Source of the DNA: Phlebiopsis flavidoalba | Lineage: Eukaryota > Basidiomycota > Agaricomycetes > Polyporales > Phanerochaetaceae | Length of the DNA stretch: 64,000 nucleotides | Direction of reading: 5' to 3' | NCBI GenBank assembly: GCA_035772785.1 | Contig: JAOCPU010000010.1 | Span: forward strand, 186,001 to 250,000 | Shown here: positions 24,801 to 36,682 of the stretch, one piece after another | How the letters are laid out: the number at the start of each line of letters is the position of its first letter | Numbering within the stretch: the stretch's first letter is position 1 | The notes under the pieces: generated by a model | What the model was told of the DNA's origin: nothing | The model's input: the letters and a program-made list of their open reading frames with translations, nothing else | The model's database searches: none | Program-made: the position numbers and the translations under genes

Positions 24801-25523
24801 CCCCGTCTCCCCACAGCTACCAGCCTTCTCAAGGAGGGGTGGAGACTACTACCGGGACACGAACCTTACGGACAAGAACGCCTCGAATCGCGGGCCGGGA
24901 AGCAATATGTCGCATTACCCACGGTGGCCAGCCTGCTATGTCTCAGTACGGCCTTCCTCAGCTACCGTTCTGCCCTGTGGGTGGAGGGCCTGGTTCTGTC
25001 AACGGGTCTGAGTACGGCCACATGCCCATGCCTGGACCCATGGCCTACCAAAACACTGGAAGCATGTACGGCATGATGCCGCCTCAGATGCCCATTGGCT
25101 CCGCGCAATACCGTCATGTCAATGGTGTATGGTTCGGCAGGAAACCCAGGCGGATCGGCAGGGCGGGAGACTTTGCGCCTCCCGCGGCTGCCCGTGGGCT
25201 ACAGGGAAGGGCCGATGTCGACCTTCTCGATGGCAACCTCGGTCAATCCGTTCGCGACCACCAAATCACCAAGCATGAACCCAAATCCGAACGACGATGA
25301 ACTCATCAGCGCGTTGCGTCAATACCTGAGCACACAGGACCTCATGACCGTCACGAAGAAGTGAGTTTGGCTCGCCTTGTGCACTTCACCCGCCCTCGTG
25401 TGCTGACATTTTCTTAGGGACTGCGCGAGAAGCCATGCAAGCCAGGTTCCCCAAAGCCGACTTGTGTTACCTCGCAAACAGTTCCTTAACGATTCCATCG
25501 ACAACATCCTCTCGCAGTCATAG
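18887..25523 (+). CDS. Class V chitin synthase with myosin motor-like domain
   Basis: A membrane enzyme that polymerises UDP-GlcNAc into cell-wall chitin and is carried to the tip partly by its N-terminal myosin-like domain. The start is [20 protein letters not shown]. The motor domain (18887 to about 21410) has a Walker A loop, GITGSGKT, after the first intron (19261-19311), and later [10 protein letters not shown] and [14 protein letters not shown]. After a linker come a TM helix ([10 protein letters not shown]), a cytochrome b5-like domain ([19 protein letters not shown]...[10 protein letters not shown]) and a second TM helix ([18 protein letters not shown], about 22720-22770). The catalytic domain shows [46 protein letters not shown] and [13 protein letters not shown] (24015-24050), then further TM helices. 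The C terminus is a DEK-like domain, [20 protein letters not shown] then [14 protein letters not shown], ending at 25523. Short introns are clear near 22390, 22773, 23186, 23458 and 23635. At least seven frame breaks occur, for example near 19440, 20145, 20290, 20440, 20640 and 22985. Confidence 0.95.
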
Positions 25524-25913
25524 ACATTGCTGGACTCTGGACTTTGATCATTTCATTTTCGTCTTCGCTCCTCGGTCGTTTGCAATCTCGTACTCTCACA
25601 CTGTCGTTTGGCTTTCGGACGGACTTTAAACGTATTGGACTGACTTTGATCTGCCGCTCACATCTTTTTGCACGAAAACGGACCTAAACCCACACCCATG
25701 CATATCCTAGCCTAAATCCTCGCATTGATAAAGCCCCTGTAATCACCATTCTGGTAGGACAATGAACCAGACATTTTTCCTGATAACGGCCGTGGCCTTT
25801 ATCCCCGGCAAACCTGGAGACGACGTCGGACGAGCTTAGGTATCAATTCTCGATCTAGCCTCCGGACTCGTGGTACATTCCAAAGCCGATACAGATATGT
25901 ATATGGCGGTCTT

Positions 25914-27280
25914 TTACTTTGTACCGGCCTTTGAGACTGCGTATTCTGCAGCACCTCGCTCTTTCCACCACTGACAGTGTGTTAGATCAGCAAATTGTGA
26001 ACTAGACAATCCAATGCGCACTCACAGCGACTGTCATTGAGACCGCCTGGCCTCAAGACTAGACTCTTTGTGCACTTCCATATGAGAGAGCCTTCCGGGC
26101 CTGCAAAAGACCGTATGTGAGGCAAACGTACACGAGCACTAGTGAGTTGGGTTATCCTCACCTTGTCGATGTTATACCACTGAACTGCCGTGGAGTATTG
26201 CACAGCGAACACTGTGAACTCAGTCGATGTTTTTCCGAAGGCCTTACAAACCATCTCAGCAATGTAGCGGCGAAAATCAACGCCAACCAGCGGGCAACTT
26301 TGTTATGTTCTTCGGGTCGAGATCTTGAGGTGGTGCGCCGAGCTCTCGGTAGACCATCCGAGAGAAGTCCCAGCCGGGCATAGGCGTTTCCGTTCGTTAC
26401 GAAGAACACCTGGCCGGCCACGGGATGAGGGCGGTTTCTAGCATCGGGTCGTGGGCACTTGGTAGACGGTCGCAGCCAGGATATGGGCGTCGGCTACGTT
26501 TCCTGCATAGGCCCAGTCAGTGAGATTGTTGTTATCGCCGATTTGAACTTTGTGTTGCCCGTCCCGTAGAACTTGGTCGAGGCGATGCATAAGCTGTTGA
26601 TCCCTAGGGCTTTGTGAGAGCTATGATGAAAACCGGTACATGACTCCTGGGGTAAACATACCCTATCATTCCACAAGGCCTGAGAACAACGGTGTGCATA
26701 TTGTTGTTGTCCTCGGCTAGAACTACAATTTCTCTGCAACTGCTTTGGAATGGTGATATGAGTCGTAGCCCTGGGAGGGGGGTTGGATGTCTCCTCAGAT
26801 GCTCCTCGTATATCTCGTACTTTCCACACGACGCCGGTGGACGACGTGTACACAATCTTTCTGACCATCCCAGATACTAGGGAACGACGACAGGCCTCGA
26901 GCAGAGTCCTAGTACCGTCAATATTAAACTCGGGTTTGAACGCCGTCTGGCGAGCCATGAATCGGTGCAATGGTGTGAAACACGCAGGTGGGCTGGGTCT
27001 GAAGTTGCTTCATGAAGTGTGACACGTCATAATGGTAATAATTACGTTAATTACCTCCTGTAAGACGTTGTCAAGTCGTGTCGTGTCACACAAGTCACCC
27101 CGCATAGTACTGAGCTTGCGCATTTCTATAGTGCTCTGCTGGCTCTTTAAGATCGAATGCGAATACGTGTGGCTCGCCTCGAGCAACCAGTGCGTCGACG
27201 ATGTATGACCCGAGGAACCCGGCGCCCCCTAGGACGAGGTAACGCTCTGGGGGCAGTGTAAACGCAACGAGAGAGACCAT
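25914..27280 (-). CDS. 3-beta-hydroxysteroid dehydrogenase/epimerase-like (extended SDR)
   Basis: A NAD(P)-dependent oxidoreductase of the 3-beta-HSD family, the family that contains the sterol C4-decarboxylase Erg26. The start is MVSLVAFTLPPERYLVLGGA, with the Rossmann loop GGAGFLGSYIVDALVARG at once. Then come FDLKEPAEHY, GDLCDTTRLDNVLQ, FNIDGTRTLLEACRR, KIVYTSSTGVVW and the catalytic YxxxK (SYHHSKAVAE, read in another frame near 26740-26770). Downstream are HTVVLRPCGMIG, a block like TNG.PMPGWDF near 26380, WYNIDKV, an intron (gtgaggat...tttgcag), RKALSYG, and a final exon WWKERGAAEYAVSKAGTK ending at 25914. Several frame breaks occur. It converges with the chitin synthase at 390 bp. Whether it acts on sterols or another substrate cannot be told; the short N terminus without a TM helix argues for caution over Erg26. 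Confidence 0.82.
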
Positions 27281-28333
27281 TTTTCAGGGTAAAGGTTGTG
27301 AGAGAACTGGCGCAAGAGCAGTAATATGGAGCGGGTAAGGTTGTGTAGAACAGATCCGTGTCAAAGTTCAATCAACTGACCCGGGGGAAGGATCGCGCCC
27401 TCAAGGTCTGATACGCGCTAGAGTTCGCAGTTATGAAAACGCTTGTGACTTAGGCAGATAGATCACGGCCCAGGGGCCCTCGAGAATCGAAAGCAACTGA
27501 ATGGGACATTCACTCAACTACTATCATACCGTCACTGCAGCCGGGTCTGAAAGTTATCGATGATTCGCCATCAGTTGAAATTGAGGAGATTGAACACGAC
27601 CTGTGGAGCACCGATCGGTCGACTCAGGTAAGCAAAATATCTGGATGTGAACAAACTGCCTCGCCCGATCGGAACACGGGACGGAGTTACTACACTTCGC
27701 GCTTTCAGTGTGGTGACAGAAAGTAACGCTCTTCACCAAGAACTATTGCCAGCAGGTTTTCTACGTGACACCCCTGCTGGTGTAGCATGCCATCGTAAGT
27801 AGTTACTTGCCACCAGCTTGCGGCCACGGTCGGCGGTACGACGAGCACCGGAAGATTTGTCTGAAAGCCGAAAAATTATATTATAATTAATCACAGAGAT
27901 TATGTCCAGGAAAGCTGCCGATAATAATATGATAACCGTCGATCTCCCTACAGAATTAATAATATATTAACGTAGTCGTGATCATGTATTGTGTACTTCC
28001 AAACGTGTTCCTTAGTATGGGAGTAGTAGGATTGGAATAACCCAACTGTCGGCGGACGCCATGGTAGATGCGGGAAGTTTCGATCAAAACGCTTGTCACA
28101 CAAAGGTGGCGGAGTCTGTGACTTGTTGACAAAGGCTGAGAAACGACGGTTTGGTAGGCTCGATCCAGGCGCCTTGGAATAAAAAAGGGATATGTGGATG
28201 GAATCCTTGGTAGTTAATTACATCCTCGGTCACTACTCTCCTGCCCACCAAGTAGACCTAGTTCGAGTCTAACGGTTTGGGGGCCTTCCTTTGTGGCAGG
28301 TGACATCTTTTTAGGTCGGTAACATACAGTAGT
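27281..28333. other. Intergenic, AT-rich patches
   Basis: No gene is recognised. There is an AT-rich patch at 27870-27970 and an 8-bp inverted repeat, ccagcagg/cctgctgg, near 27751-27778. Confidence 0.45.
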
Positions 28334-28752
28334 ACTGTAGTTTTTCGACCAAGCGGGACGTCACGCGTCACAGACCCCCCTCGGGGCACCCACCGATCTG
28401 TGCACAGCAGTGTCACAGGTCACAAGGGGGGCTGTCCGGATGTGACACTCCATTTGGTGCGCATCAATTTTGGGCGCCTGCGGCGCGGAAGGAGAAACGC
28501 GCGAAATATGCGACTTTTGTTACAATAATGAAACAAATGGGCTCGTTTTTTTGACATTTGTGGTAGGTAAACCCATGAAGCGTACATGACAATCACCCTT
28601 TTTGAGGCACGGCCCCCCCCCAAAGACAACGTCACGTCCGGTTCAAAATCCGGTCACTGGTCACGGGTCACAGCCCGCTGGGCCGGTTCGTCCGCTTTGG
28701 TTCATTCGCGTCACGGTCACACCCTTGTCCGCTTTGGTCGAAAAACTACAGT
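28334..28752. mobile_element. MITE-like element with subterminal GTCAC repeats
   Basis: The ends form a perfect 19-bp inverted repeat, ACTGTAGTTTTTCGACCAA, which continues after a one-base indel into GCGG(G)AC. The element is about 419 bp. The motif GTCAC or its complement occurs about eleven times, clustered near both ends (28360-28450 and 28630-28725). A 12-bp direct repeat, gtccgctttggt, lies at 28690 and 28727. Such subterminal arrays often bind transposase. There is no open frame of substance inside, so it would be non-autonomous. I see no convincing target duplication, so the superfamily is open. Confidence 0.72.
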
Positions 28753-29491
28753 GTACCAGTAGAAAGGAACGGCGCTTGTACTACATGCCATGAACTTGAT
28801 TTGGACTCAGCAACGAAACCAAGATGACACTGCTGTTTGCATCTAATGTCTAAATCTGGATATTTACCTGCTGCGATCGTTCTTCTGTGATCATCTTCAC
28901 TGCTTAGTGTCTACGCATTCTCATAAATCGAAGCATATTGCAATCCGAGTCTCATTCACGGGAGAAGACACTTGACCAGGGATGGCTTGATTACGTTCTG
29001 TCTTCAGCATTCTGCAACCGCATAGATTTAGCCATCGAGAAGCTTGGGTGGACTCAGTCGTGGAATCACCCCTCCCGTGATACGGAAGTGTATGGCAGAC
29101 TCATCTGATATCTATATGAAACCTGCCACTTGAGCTTTGGTGTGGTCATTTCGATTTGTACTTACATCATGAACTTTCGTATTTGCCACACGAGACTCTT
29201 GCTACAGGACACTACAGCTATGGAGTAGAGGTAAATCGCTTGATATACTACGATCCGTACGCCAAACTGGTGCTCTTCCGAACGCGTTCTGAATCTCATG
29301 TAGTGCGCTTGTTTTTCAAGCCGTCATTGCTCTGTCGTCAATGCAGATGGCGTTTAATGATCGATAGATGACAAGAATTTCACAACTACCACGAAGATGC
29401 CTACACCATCAATATATTGTTAATCTCGATATAAAAGCGAGTGAGCACCATGCGAGAATAGCATCATCCCATTAGATTTAGCCCCCACCCT
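28753..29491. other. Intergenic, nothing recognised
   Basis: No gene is supported; it is the upstream region of the DUF6533-like gene. A short plus-strand frame (29156-29371) has no motif. Confidence 0.45.
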
Positions 29492-31275
29492 ATGGCCTCA
29501 GTCAAACACAAGTGTGAACCCAAGCGCGTCATTGCACAAAGAAGCCGCAATAATCTGGACAATGTCGAGAATGACGTTGCTCTTATGAAAGTGAGTTGTG
29601 ATTTTTTGAGTTCTGTGATGCACTAATCTTTGAATCGTAAGTAAGTATGTGACGTGTAGGGATACCTTTGTGTTTTCTTTGGCGGTTCAGTCCGCTCTAC
29701 CAGAAACTCATGTGCCACAGTATCTAGCTTTTGTCTTGATGCTTTACGACATTCTTCTGACACTTGCAAGTATAATCTGATTCACATACCAAGAGTGGAT
29801 ATCGGCCTCTAATTCTTTTGATTATAGCGAGGTATACATAAATGATTATTACCTGATAATGAGCTGCGTTCGCTGAAGGGCTGATCCTTATGCAGCGCGC
29901 GTATATATGGGGGGTATGTGCTATTGGATATTACTATCAAAAACCACTTATTGCTGACCCATACGTAGAAAAGTGGTTTGACAAAGGGACGCTATTGTAC
30001 TACTGATTAGATATGGTAACCTGATGTTAAATGCTGCCAACAGTCTATGTCAGCTTTCTATTTCAGTGCTCGAGCATTATTATTACTTATTGTCATTCAT
30101 TTCCTTGCAGATTATTTATGGACAGAGGCTCCGAGCACAGTATGTCTATCGCTTACATCCCACTTCTACGCTCACTAAAGTCATGATCAACCCGGGACAG
30201 TTCTGCAAAAACATACTTCTATATTGATGCCTGGGCATCACAGATACTATCTATTGCCCTCTCACTTGTATGCACCTATTCTATACACATTTTTGTTTTG
30301 ATGGTGACGTTTAATACCTGTTTTTAATTAGTAATATTAACATTCAGAACCTACGCAATCTGTGGAAAGTACACACTACAGCCAAATGGTTCCTATGCAC
30401 TCGGTTGTCGTGGTACGTATCCCCTTTCCCGATTAGATCTGTAAGAAGAGAAAATTCATTAACTCATAAATTAAGGCTAGGCTAACGAATCTGGCTCTGA
30501 TAGCTGACATTGTTGTTTGCGAATGTTCAAGCTACATGTAAGTGTGGACAGTCATTGCCGCACTACAAGGATCATGACATTATCAAGTGATCAACATTAC
30601 CTTTTGTCAGTCATAGCCATTACCACTCCATCGCTCAGCCTGTGTATACAGTGCTGCAGGTATAGGCTCACGGACGGCAATCATCATCCAATATGTGGCA
30701 GCGGCCACATTTGATTGCATAATATTCTCCGTAACGATTGCGCGACTTTATCATTTATGTGGGTTATCACATTTCTCGATATCAAAACAGTGTGTTTCAA
30801 TGTCTTCACAATAGATACCATGATAAGACCGCGAATCGTATATGCCATCATTCGCGATTCTTTAGGGTATTTTGCGGTGTTTTTCCTGTGAGGGGTTGAG
30901 CGGCGCATGAGTCCCTTCCCAAGCTCTAAGGAGTTTGGCTAACATCCATCTCAGCTAGCCAGGGAGGGTCATTGGCCGCTGTCTAACCTATTTCTCATGG
31001 GATCTCTTCCTTCCTCAAAGCACACGCATGAGCCCCTTGGTCGCGCTGGCTAGTTGCACCGCATTGCGCGCGATTGTGTGCAATGTCTGTTAGTCATTGT
31101 TTGCCGTATCAATGCTCAAAACCTTCGCCATATTGCTCGAGTAATATGGACCCTCGACACCTTGATTGAGCCCGTTAGTGCTGAAGTCATCGGAAGAACG
31201 GAAGAGCAAGAGGAGAGCCTAGTAGTCTTCCATCGTTCCGCACAAACCGAACCCAACGAACTCGAGCGCGTGTAG
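29492..31275 (+). CDS. DUF6533-like multi-helix membrane protein
   Basis: The likely start is MASVKHKCEPKRVIAQRSRN, followed by an intron (gtgagttg...gttcag). The first helix, PQYLAFVLMLYDILLTLA, has the family's x-L-Y-D-x-L-L-T pattern. After more introns come W-x-KGTLL-x-LIRYGNLM (the usual FLLNRY-like block, about 29970-30025), a hydrophobic exon near 30060-30140, LRTYAICGKYT (30355-30385), AATFDCIIFSVTIARLYHL (about 30705-30760) and IRDSLGYFAVFFL (30855-30890). The hydrophilic tail TLIEPVSAEVIGRTEEQEES ends at 31275. This order matches the mushroom DUF6533 family of seven-helix proteins of unknown function. Exon joins are partly guessed and some frames are broken. Confidence 0.6.
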
Positions 31276-31739
31276 TATAATTGTTCGATTCTATAGGGCA
31301 TATAGGCGAGCTAAATAAATGAGCGCACACTGGTTACTACATGACTACTACGTTTAACGAAGGTTCATATAGTATTACGCTCATATCAACGTTCATAAGC
31401 CTATGTTTCTAAGGCCTCTGAGCCGTTTTTTTTTTTTTTTCATCTAAGCATTACCCGACAATCATGTGATGCGCTAAAAACAAATTCTAAAGTTCATAGC
31501 ATAGAGATTACATGGCTCGATATCATGAAAACTCCACACTTCAAAGTTGTGAGCTGATATTTGTACCGCTACAAGCCAGGGTAGACCTCGGGATCCTAAC
31601 ACCTCATCGGCATATAACCAATACACACTGTCATTTTTTAAGCACAGGAAAAGCTCGAGAGGGTGCCCGAATTATTATGTTATAATGAACGGTTCTGAGA
31701 AAGAGTCACAAAAAGCACAATGGGGCATAAGCTGTAAAT
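31276..31739. other. Intergenic between convergent membrane-protein genes
   Basis: It contains poly-T runs at 31426-31440 and 31739-31750 and no gene. Confidence 0.5.
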
Positions 31740-33589
31740 TTTTTTTTTTTCGGCGATAGTTTCTATCCAAAATGCGGCTACCGTCGCGAGTATGAGCGCC
31801 GAGACGAACGAAGACACCTATCAAACCACCTAGGCTGCACAATGACGCCCAGTGAGTGTAATCTACGAAGGGCTGTCGAATGATGACCGTTGTTGGTGAG
31901 AGTAACACCTCTGAATGAGTAGAAGGTGATGCCTGTAACGAACGCGGCGATTGCCCACGCAAGGAAGACAACTGGCAGCGACATTACAATGCTTCGGCGC
32001 TGCTCAAAATATCAACTGAAGGTCCACACAATCACCGGGGAGACATGGACTTACAGCCATCACCATAAGCCCCCTCACCGCCAACGTAGACCACCGTACG
32101 CTCCAAGTCCGCTTTTGTACTTGAACAGGGCAAAACAACGGCTGAAATCATGCTTGAGGCAGAGAACAGAATTGCGATCATCCCAGCCAGTCTTCCCGGG
32201 CGATATCGTCGATTCCTGGAAGGGACAGCAAAGTCACCGACGCGCTTAGAATCACGGCCGACTAAGCGAAGGTCAGCTTGAACGATCGTGGGCAAAAGCA
32301 ATGCAAGACCTAACCACGAGGCAAGCAGAGGCACACCGATCACAAGTAGCGGGCCTTGGTTTCGCATACCGCTCTCCTCATCAATGCCTATTGTGGACTA
32401 CTGCGAGCCATGAAGAGGTACGGTATACCTAGGCAGAATACGGACATTATGAAGTCCATGAACAGACGTTTAGGCCCGAAGCGGTGGCGCGGAGCCTTGC
32501 GGGTTGTTCCAGCATCTGCGGGAAGGGGGCGATCGGACGGAAGTTTTCTGTTGACGCCCATTGTGCTGTTGAAAGGTGAGTGAAAGTTAAATATAAGGGA
32601 AATAGCGATGATTCACGGACCTAGTCGAAGCAGTACACGAGCAACGATCCTAGTGTGCACGATGCGGTTACTGGGAGAGTCACCATTGCAAGAGCGTAGA
32701 AGCCCCATGAGTTCTTTCATGTTGGCATTCTTGGGGAGAGAATGGAGGCGATGACTGTCTGTTTGAGACGGGAGAAGGCAGTCTACGACACCACGCGTGA
32801 GGAGCTATTCATAAGAGACATAGGAAATACATACCAGTATAAACACCAAGTCAGAGTGTCCATAGCCATCTGTATGAGCGCTTTCGGAGAGCGCAATGTG
32901 GCCAGGGTGGCTTTCCATGAAACCAACCAGGGTAGCGATATTCGAAATCGGGGGCCCCTGCAATAAGACAAGCTCGTTTCATAGGTATATGGCTGAACAT
33001 GAGATGACTTCACTGTCATCTTCCGGAATCCTCTCGATATCAATACGCTCATGTAGCAGTCGGTGGCTGAACAGTCACAAATCCTCGCTTTAATGATTGA
33101 CCCAGCTCTTGTTCAGGCGCAAGATATCAAACGAACGCCTTGCCCGCGGGCCGGACTCGCGGAGCCACATCTCCCAGGCCCGCCCTCGGTCACAGGCACA
33201 GGCGGAGGGCTCGAATTTAGGTCGCTTCTTCTCAAGGAAGTCCATCACAAAGTCGAGTTTCTTGTTCGTGCGCAAGTCGATGTCGGTCCACGACGCGCAG
33301 AACGCGCATTGCTGTAATACACCGAGCTGTCAGGAAGTACGTACTCGGCCCAGCCGAAGGACTTGAAGGAGTGGTGGAGCAAGCGGTCGTAGGCCATGGT
33401 ACAGCCGCCGTTATGAGCTGGGATCGTGACGGTAAGGTCCGTGGTAGACGGGCTGTGTGGCCACCATTGGAGGGCCCAGCATTCGGTTATCGGCATCGCA
33501 CGAGGTAGAAGGGGAGACGCTCGCTGAAGGGACTTGTAAGACCTGAAGAAACAATCACAAAGGCATTTAAAGTACACGTCCCACTTCAC
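31740..33589 (-). CDS. WW-like membrane protein of mushroom fungi
   Basis: The N-terminal part has a WW-like segment, FGWAEYVLPDSSVYYSNA (33330-33390), then DLRTNKKLDFVMDFLEKKRP, WEMWLRESG and a KSWVNH block. Further in is FMESHPGHIALSESAH (about 32870-32930), then helices: RLFMDFIMSVFCLGIPYLFM (reading near 32400-32490), GPLLVIGVPLLASWLGLALL (about 32290-32360), MIAILFSASSMISAVVLP (near 32130-32190) and the last helix LPVVFLAWAIAAFVTGITFY, followed by SFRGV (31915-31985). This order is that of a widespread Agaricomycete family with an N-terminal WW-like fold, a middle helical region and three or four C-terminal helices. Its function is unknown. Introns and frame breaks separate the blocks. 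The start may be the Met near 33506 instead of 33589. Confidence 0.6.
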
Positions 33590-34200
33590 TCAGGTTGTCG
33601 GTCTCATGCATAGGCAAATGGAGATCAATGGCGGACAGTTGCTATTAGGCCGATGATATTCACATTGTATCCTGAGGGATTCCTCACGAATAACCCTTCA
33701 CAACGTGTCAGCCATAACATCGTAAGCAAACACGGTCAGCTCACCTCGGATGGGTCACCTCGTTCAATGCCGGGAGTGGCATAGTTTTACTGGCGTTATA
33801 GGCTCCACCTCCCTACCGGTTGGCTGGGCCTCCGGGAATGTGAGCGGCGCAGGTTTACGCAGCCGTTTGAGGCTGACCCGGGAAGTGTGGGTGCTGGTGT
33901 TCTGGTCTGGTTTCCGGTAGAGATTGAGGCTCCGGTCTCGGGCTCATTTACAATATACTGGGGGATCCTCGTGTTTGACCGGAGGAGTAGAGTCTTCGAG
34001 TCTGTCACAATAATTTTCAGTCATGATACTCGGTCTATAAAAGGAAACATACGGTGTAATCGACACTATAAATAGGGGATAGCGCATATTTAGGCGCAAG
34101 AGTCTGATTGGTAGTTCGGAGGATCCGCAAAAACGGATCAGTGTAGAGCTCGAGTCTCCAAAGGATACACCTTTTAGATTGATGTGAGTACACGAAGGTA
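33590..34200. other. Region between two minus-strand genes
   Basis: No separate gene is seen. The last exon of the Pro-rich gene may lie here, after an intron that starts with gtatgt at about 34220. Confidence 0.35.
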
Positions 34201-34214
34201 ACAAGATACCAAGA

Positions 34215-35689
34215 AACATACTTAATCCTAGGTTCTTCGACCCGGCTTCGCCCTCGAGGCTCGCTTGCAATGCTAGCATTGTCGGGCTCAACCGCGACCC
34301 TCACTTCTCTTCCACCGGACTGCACATTGATCACCTGCCCATAGTAGGATATGCGCCGAAGACGCTATCGACGACTTGCTCGCCTTGGGAGACAAAGATC
34401 TCCCGACAAGAGCGAGGCGAAAAGTTGACTTGATCCCCGAGAGGGGGGCGAAGGGGCGGAAAACTGGACATCGATGGGCAGGGATGTGCTCGGGAGACGC
34501 GACGAGAGTGTCCGAGGTAGGCTCGCGTGGATGCTTGCAGCGGGGACCGTCTCGGCGACACAGAGCGTGCCTGGACCTGTTCTCTGTTGCCAGGTGGGGG
34601 CGGGTGGGCGGCCCACGGGTTCGCGTGTACGTCTTGTGAAGGCATTCGCTGTACGACGGGGAACTGCCGCAGGAGTTGGTGGAATGGACGCGGGCGCTCT
34701 GGTCGGGACAGGCTCGTGTGCGTCCAGGCTCACCGTCGAGGATTTCTTCTTTGGCATGTTGCTCCAGGCGAAGTAGTCTGGCGCGCGCTCCTGCACTGCA
34801 GCGGGAGGAGCTGGGACAGAGGGAGCACTCGAAGACGGCTCCTTTGGCTCAAGCTCATCCAGGACCGCTTCCGGGGAGAGATCATGTCCTCTGCTCGAGG
34901 GGAAAGAACCACGACTTTTGCTTAGCAGCAGCAGGTGTCGCCGGTACGGATGCGGGCGCGGGGGTACCAATGACGGTTTGCGGGAGCTGGGGCGGGTGCG
35001 GGGGTGGGAGGCGCAGGAGATACGACGGGTACAGGCGTCAGGCGCAGGCGCGAGGGCGGGTGTGCCGATGACGGTTGCAGGTCCAGGCGTGGATACGGGG
35101 GGCGCGGGCGTAGCGGTCGTCTCTGGGGCGGGAGTCGGAGCTGCGGCAGGCGTGGGCGGGACAGGCGCGGGTGCAGCAGTTGCCTTGCGAGCCGGGGTGG
35201 GCGCAGGCACAGCAGGCGCGGCCAAAGGAGCATGTACCGATTTCGGGGACTCTACCAGAGGTTGCGGTTCTTCAGTCACGACAGCGGGCTCACCGGGTGG
35301 CGGGGGTTGCCTTCGGCGGGGCTGTCTGAGGACTTGGTGTACAAGAGGCGAAGGATGGTGAGCAGGGTGGGCTGGTGGCGAGCTGGACAGCTTGCTCTCT
35401 GCCTCCCGCTTCTGCTTCACGGTTTGGAGACTCGGCTACCGGACTGGGCATAGAGTGTCCATGCGTTGGTTGACGCCTGCGCCAATGCCTCTTTCCGTAG
35501 CGAGCTCTTAGATTCCGATCGCCCGAGTGTGGGTTTGGTGAAGGGGTTCAGGTTCGTCGAAGAGTTTTTCTTCGTAGCATCGTACCCATTCGGGACAGTG
35601 TGCGGAGGCCAGTCCTCGATGGCGATGGCGAGGAGGGCCTCGAAGGTGGTGCCGTCATACGACGGAGGCGTGGAGGATGTGGAGGCCAT
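34215..35689 (-). CDS. Pro/Ala-rich hypothetical protein
   Basis: The start is MASTSSTPPSYDGTTFEALL, then IAIEDWPPHTVPNGYDATKK and a basic NPFTKPTLGRSESKSSLRKE block. After one frame break near 35410 a 351-codon frame follows. It is dominated by Pro, Ala and Thr (repeats such as PAPTPA and PAPAPV), with a compact block LSPEAVLDELEPKEPSSSAP and DYFAWSNMPKKKSS in the middle (about 34740-34890). The C-terminal part continues in a third frame, with VINVQSGGREVRVAVEPDNA and RGRSRVEEPRIK, up to a gtatgt splice site. There is no signal peptide or TM helix. It looks like a disordered cytosolic or nuclear protein; the FAW and basic patches may bind partners. No family is recognised. The plus-strand frames across it are shadows of its GC-rich composition. 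Confidence 0.6.
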
Positions 35690-36682
35690 AGCCCAAAGCA
35701 GAGTTGGTCTAGGAGAGTGTGAGGGATTGTCAGTGCGTAGAAGTATAGGTCTCCAGGACTCAGATGAGAGGTCGCATCAAGAACTCTTCGGGTATATATG
35801 AAGACATGGCCTCCTGCCTAACCGTTGCATTGAGGAGGCCAGCACCTCAACACGCTCCCGAAACGTGACGCGTGGCATGGCTGCGCGATGTGATGGGCCC
35901 TGTACGGGCCCCAAGTTTACCTCGGCGAACGATAATTGCGCTTCGAAGGGGGAGTCGTGTGGAACACGTGTAGCACCACGCTCGCTGCACCGCCCCTCTA
36001 GTGTCTAGATGAAACGGTAAAGACTCTTCGAGAAACTCCAAATTATCGTGGTGGTGTTAATCGAGTGTAAGTATAGGATATAGCACCTAAAGCCATTGTA
36101 TCGCTGTCGTCAATATATGCACGTCGGCTGATGAAAGGAAAAATGACTTACTAGCATTGTGTTGCCGTACATGCGTTCTAGTCGCGATTCGAGAGAGGAT
36201 TATCTCAGTGTCAGTGGCACGTTGTGATAGCGTTCACTCCGGAAATGAATCCGGGTATGCACAACTATCTCGAGCCGCTATGGATCGTATGCATCGCGCC
36301 CTTAGAACCTTCCTGGTATACCCTTGTTTGTATGTTTTTTTTTTTTCCAGTGCACACGGGCGAAGCGGGCTGAAGTGACAGAAAATCCCGAGGCACACAG
36401 AAAACGCAAGCCTCTCAGAACGTAAGGAGTCGAAGCTTCGAGTAAAAAAGCTTCGAGTAAAATGTCATGAGGGTGGAGGTCAAGCAGGAGCGCATGTTAT
36501 CAGACCCGTTGTTGCTCGTTGTATTCCCACGGTAAGATTTCAGAGCGACCCACAAATGTATCATTATCGCCTTGACGCGCATCTGTTTTACCACCTCCAC
36601 GTACCATATTATTGCGGCCTGCGTGTACAGCGCAGGTTCTACTTTTCCTTTACGGACTTGGCTCAGGAGATAGTGTGAAAGG
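35690..36682. other. Divergent intergenic region
   Basis: This is about 1 kb between the Pro-rich gene (-) and coatomer beta' (+). It has a poly-T at 36335-36346 and no supported gene. Confidence 0.5.

Noticed and set aside
34376..35453. Plus-strand Gly/Val/Arg-rich open frames
   Set aside because: They are mirror images of the Pro/Ala-rich gene on the minus strand, which has the better start and compact conserved-looking blocks.
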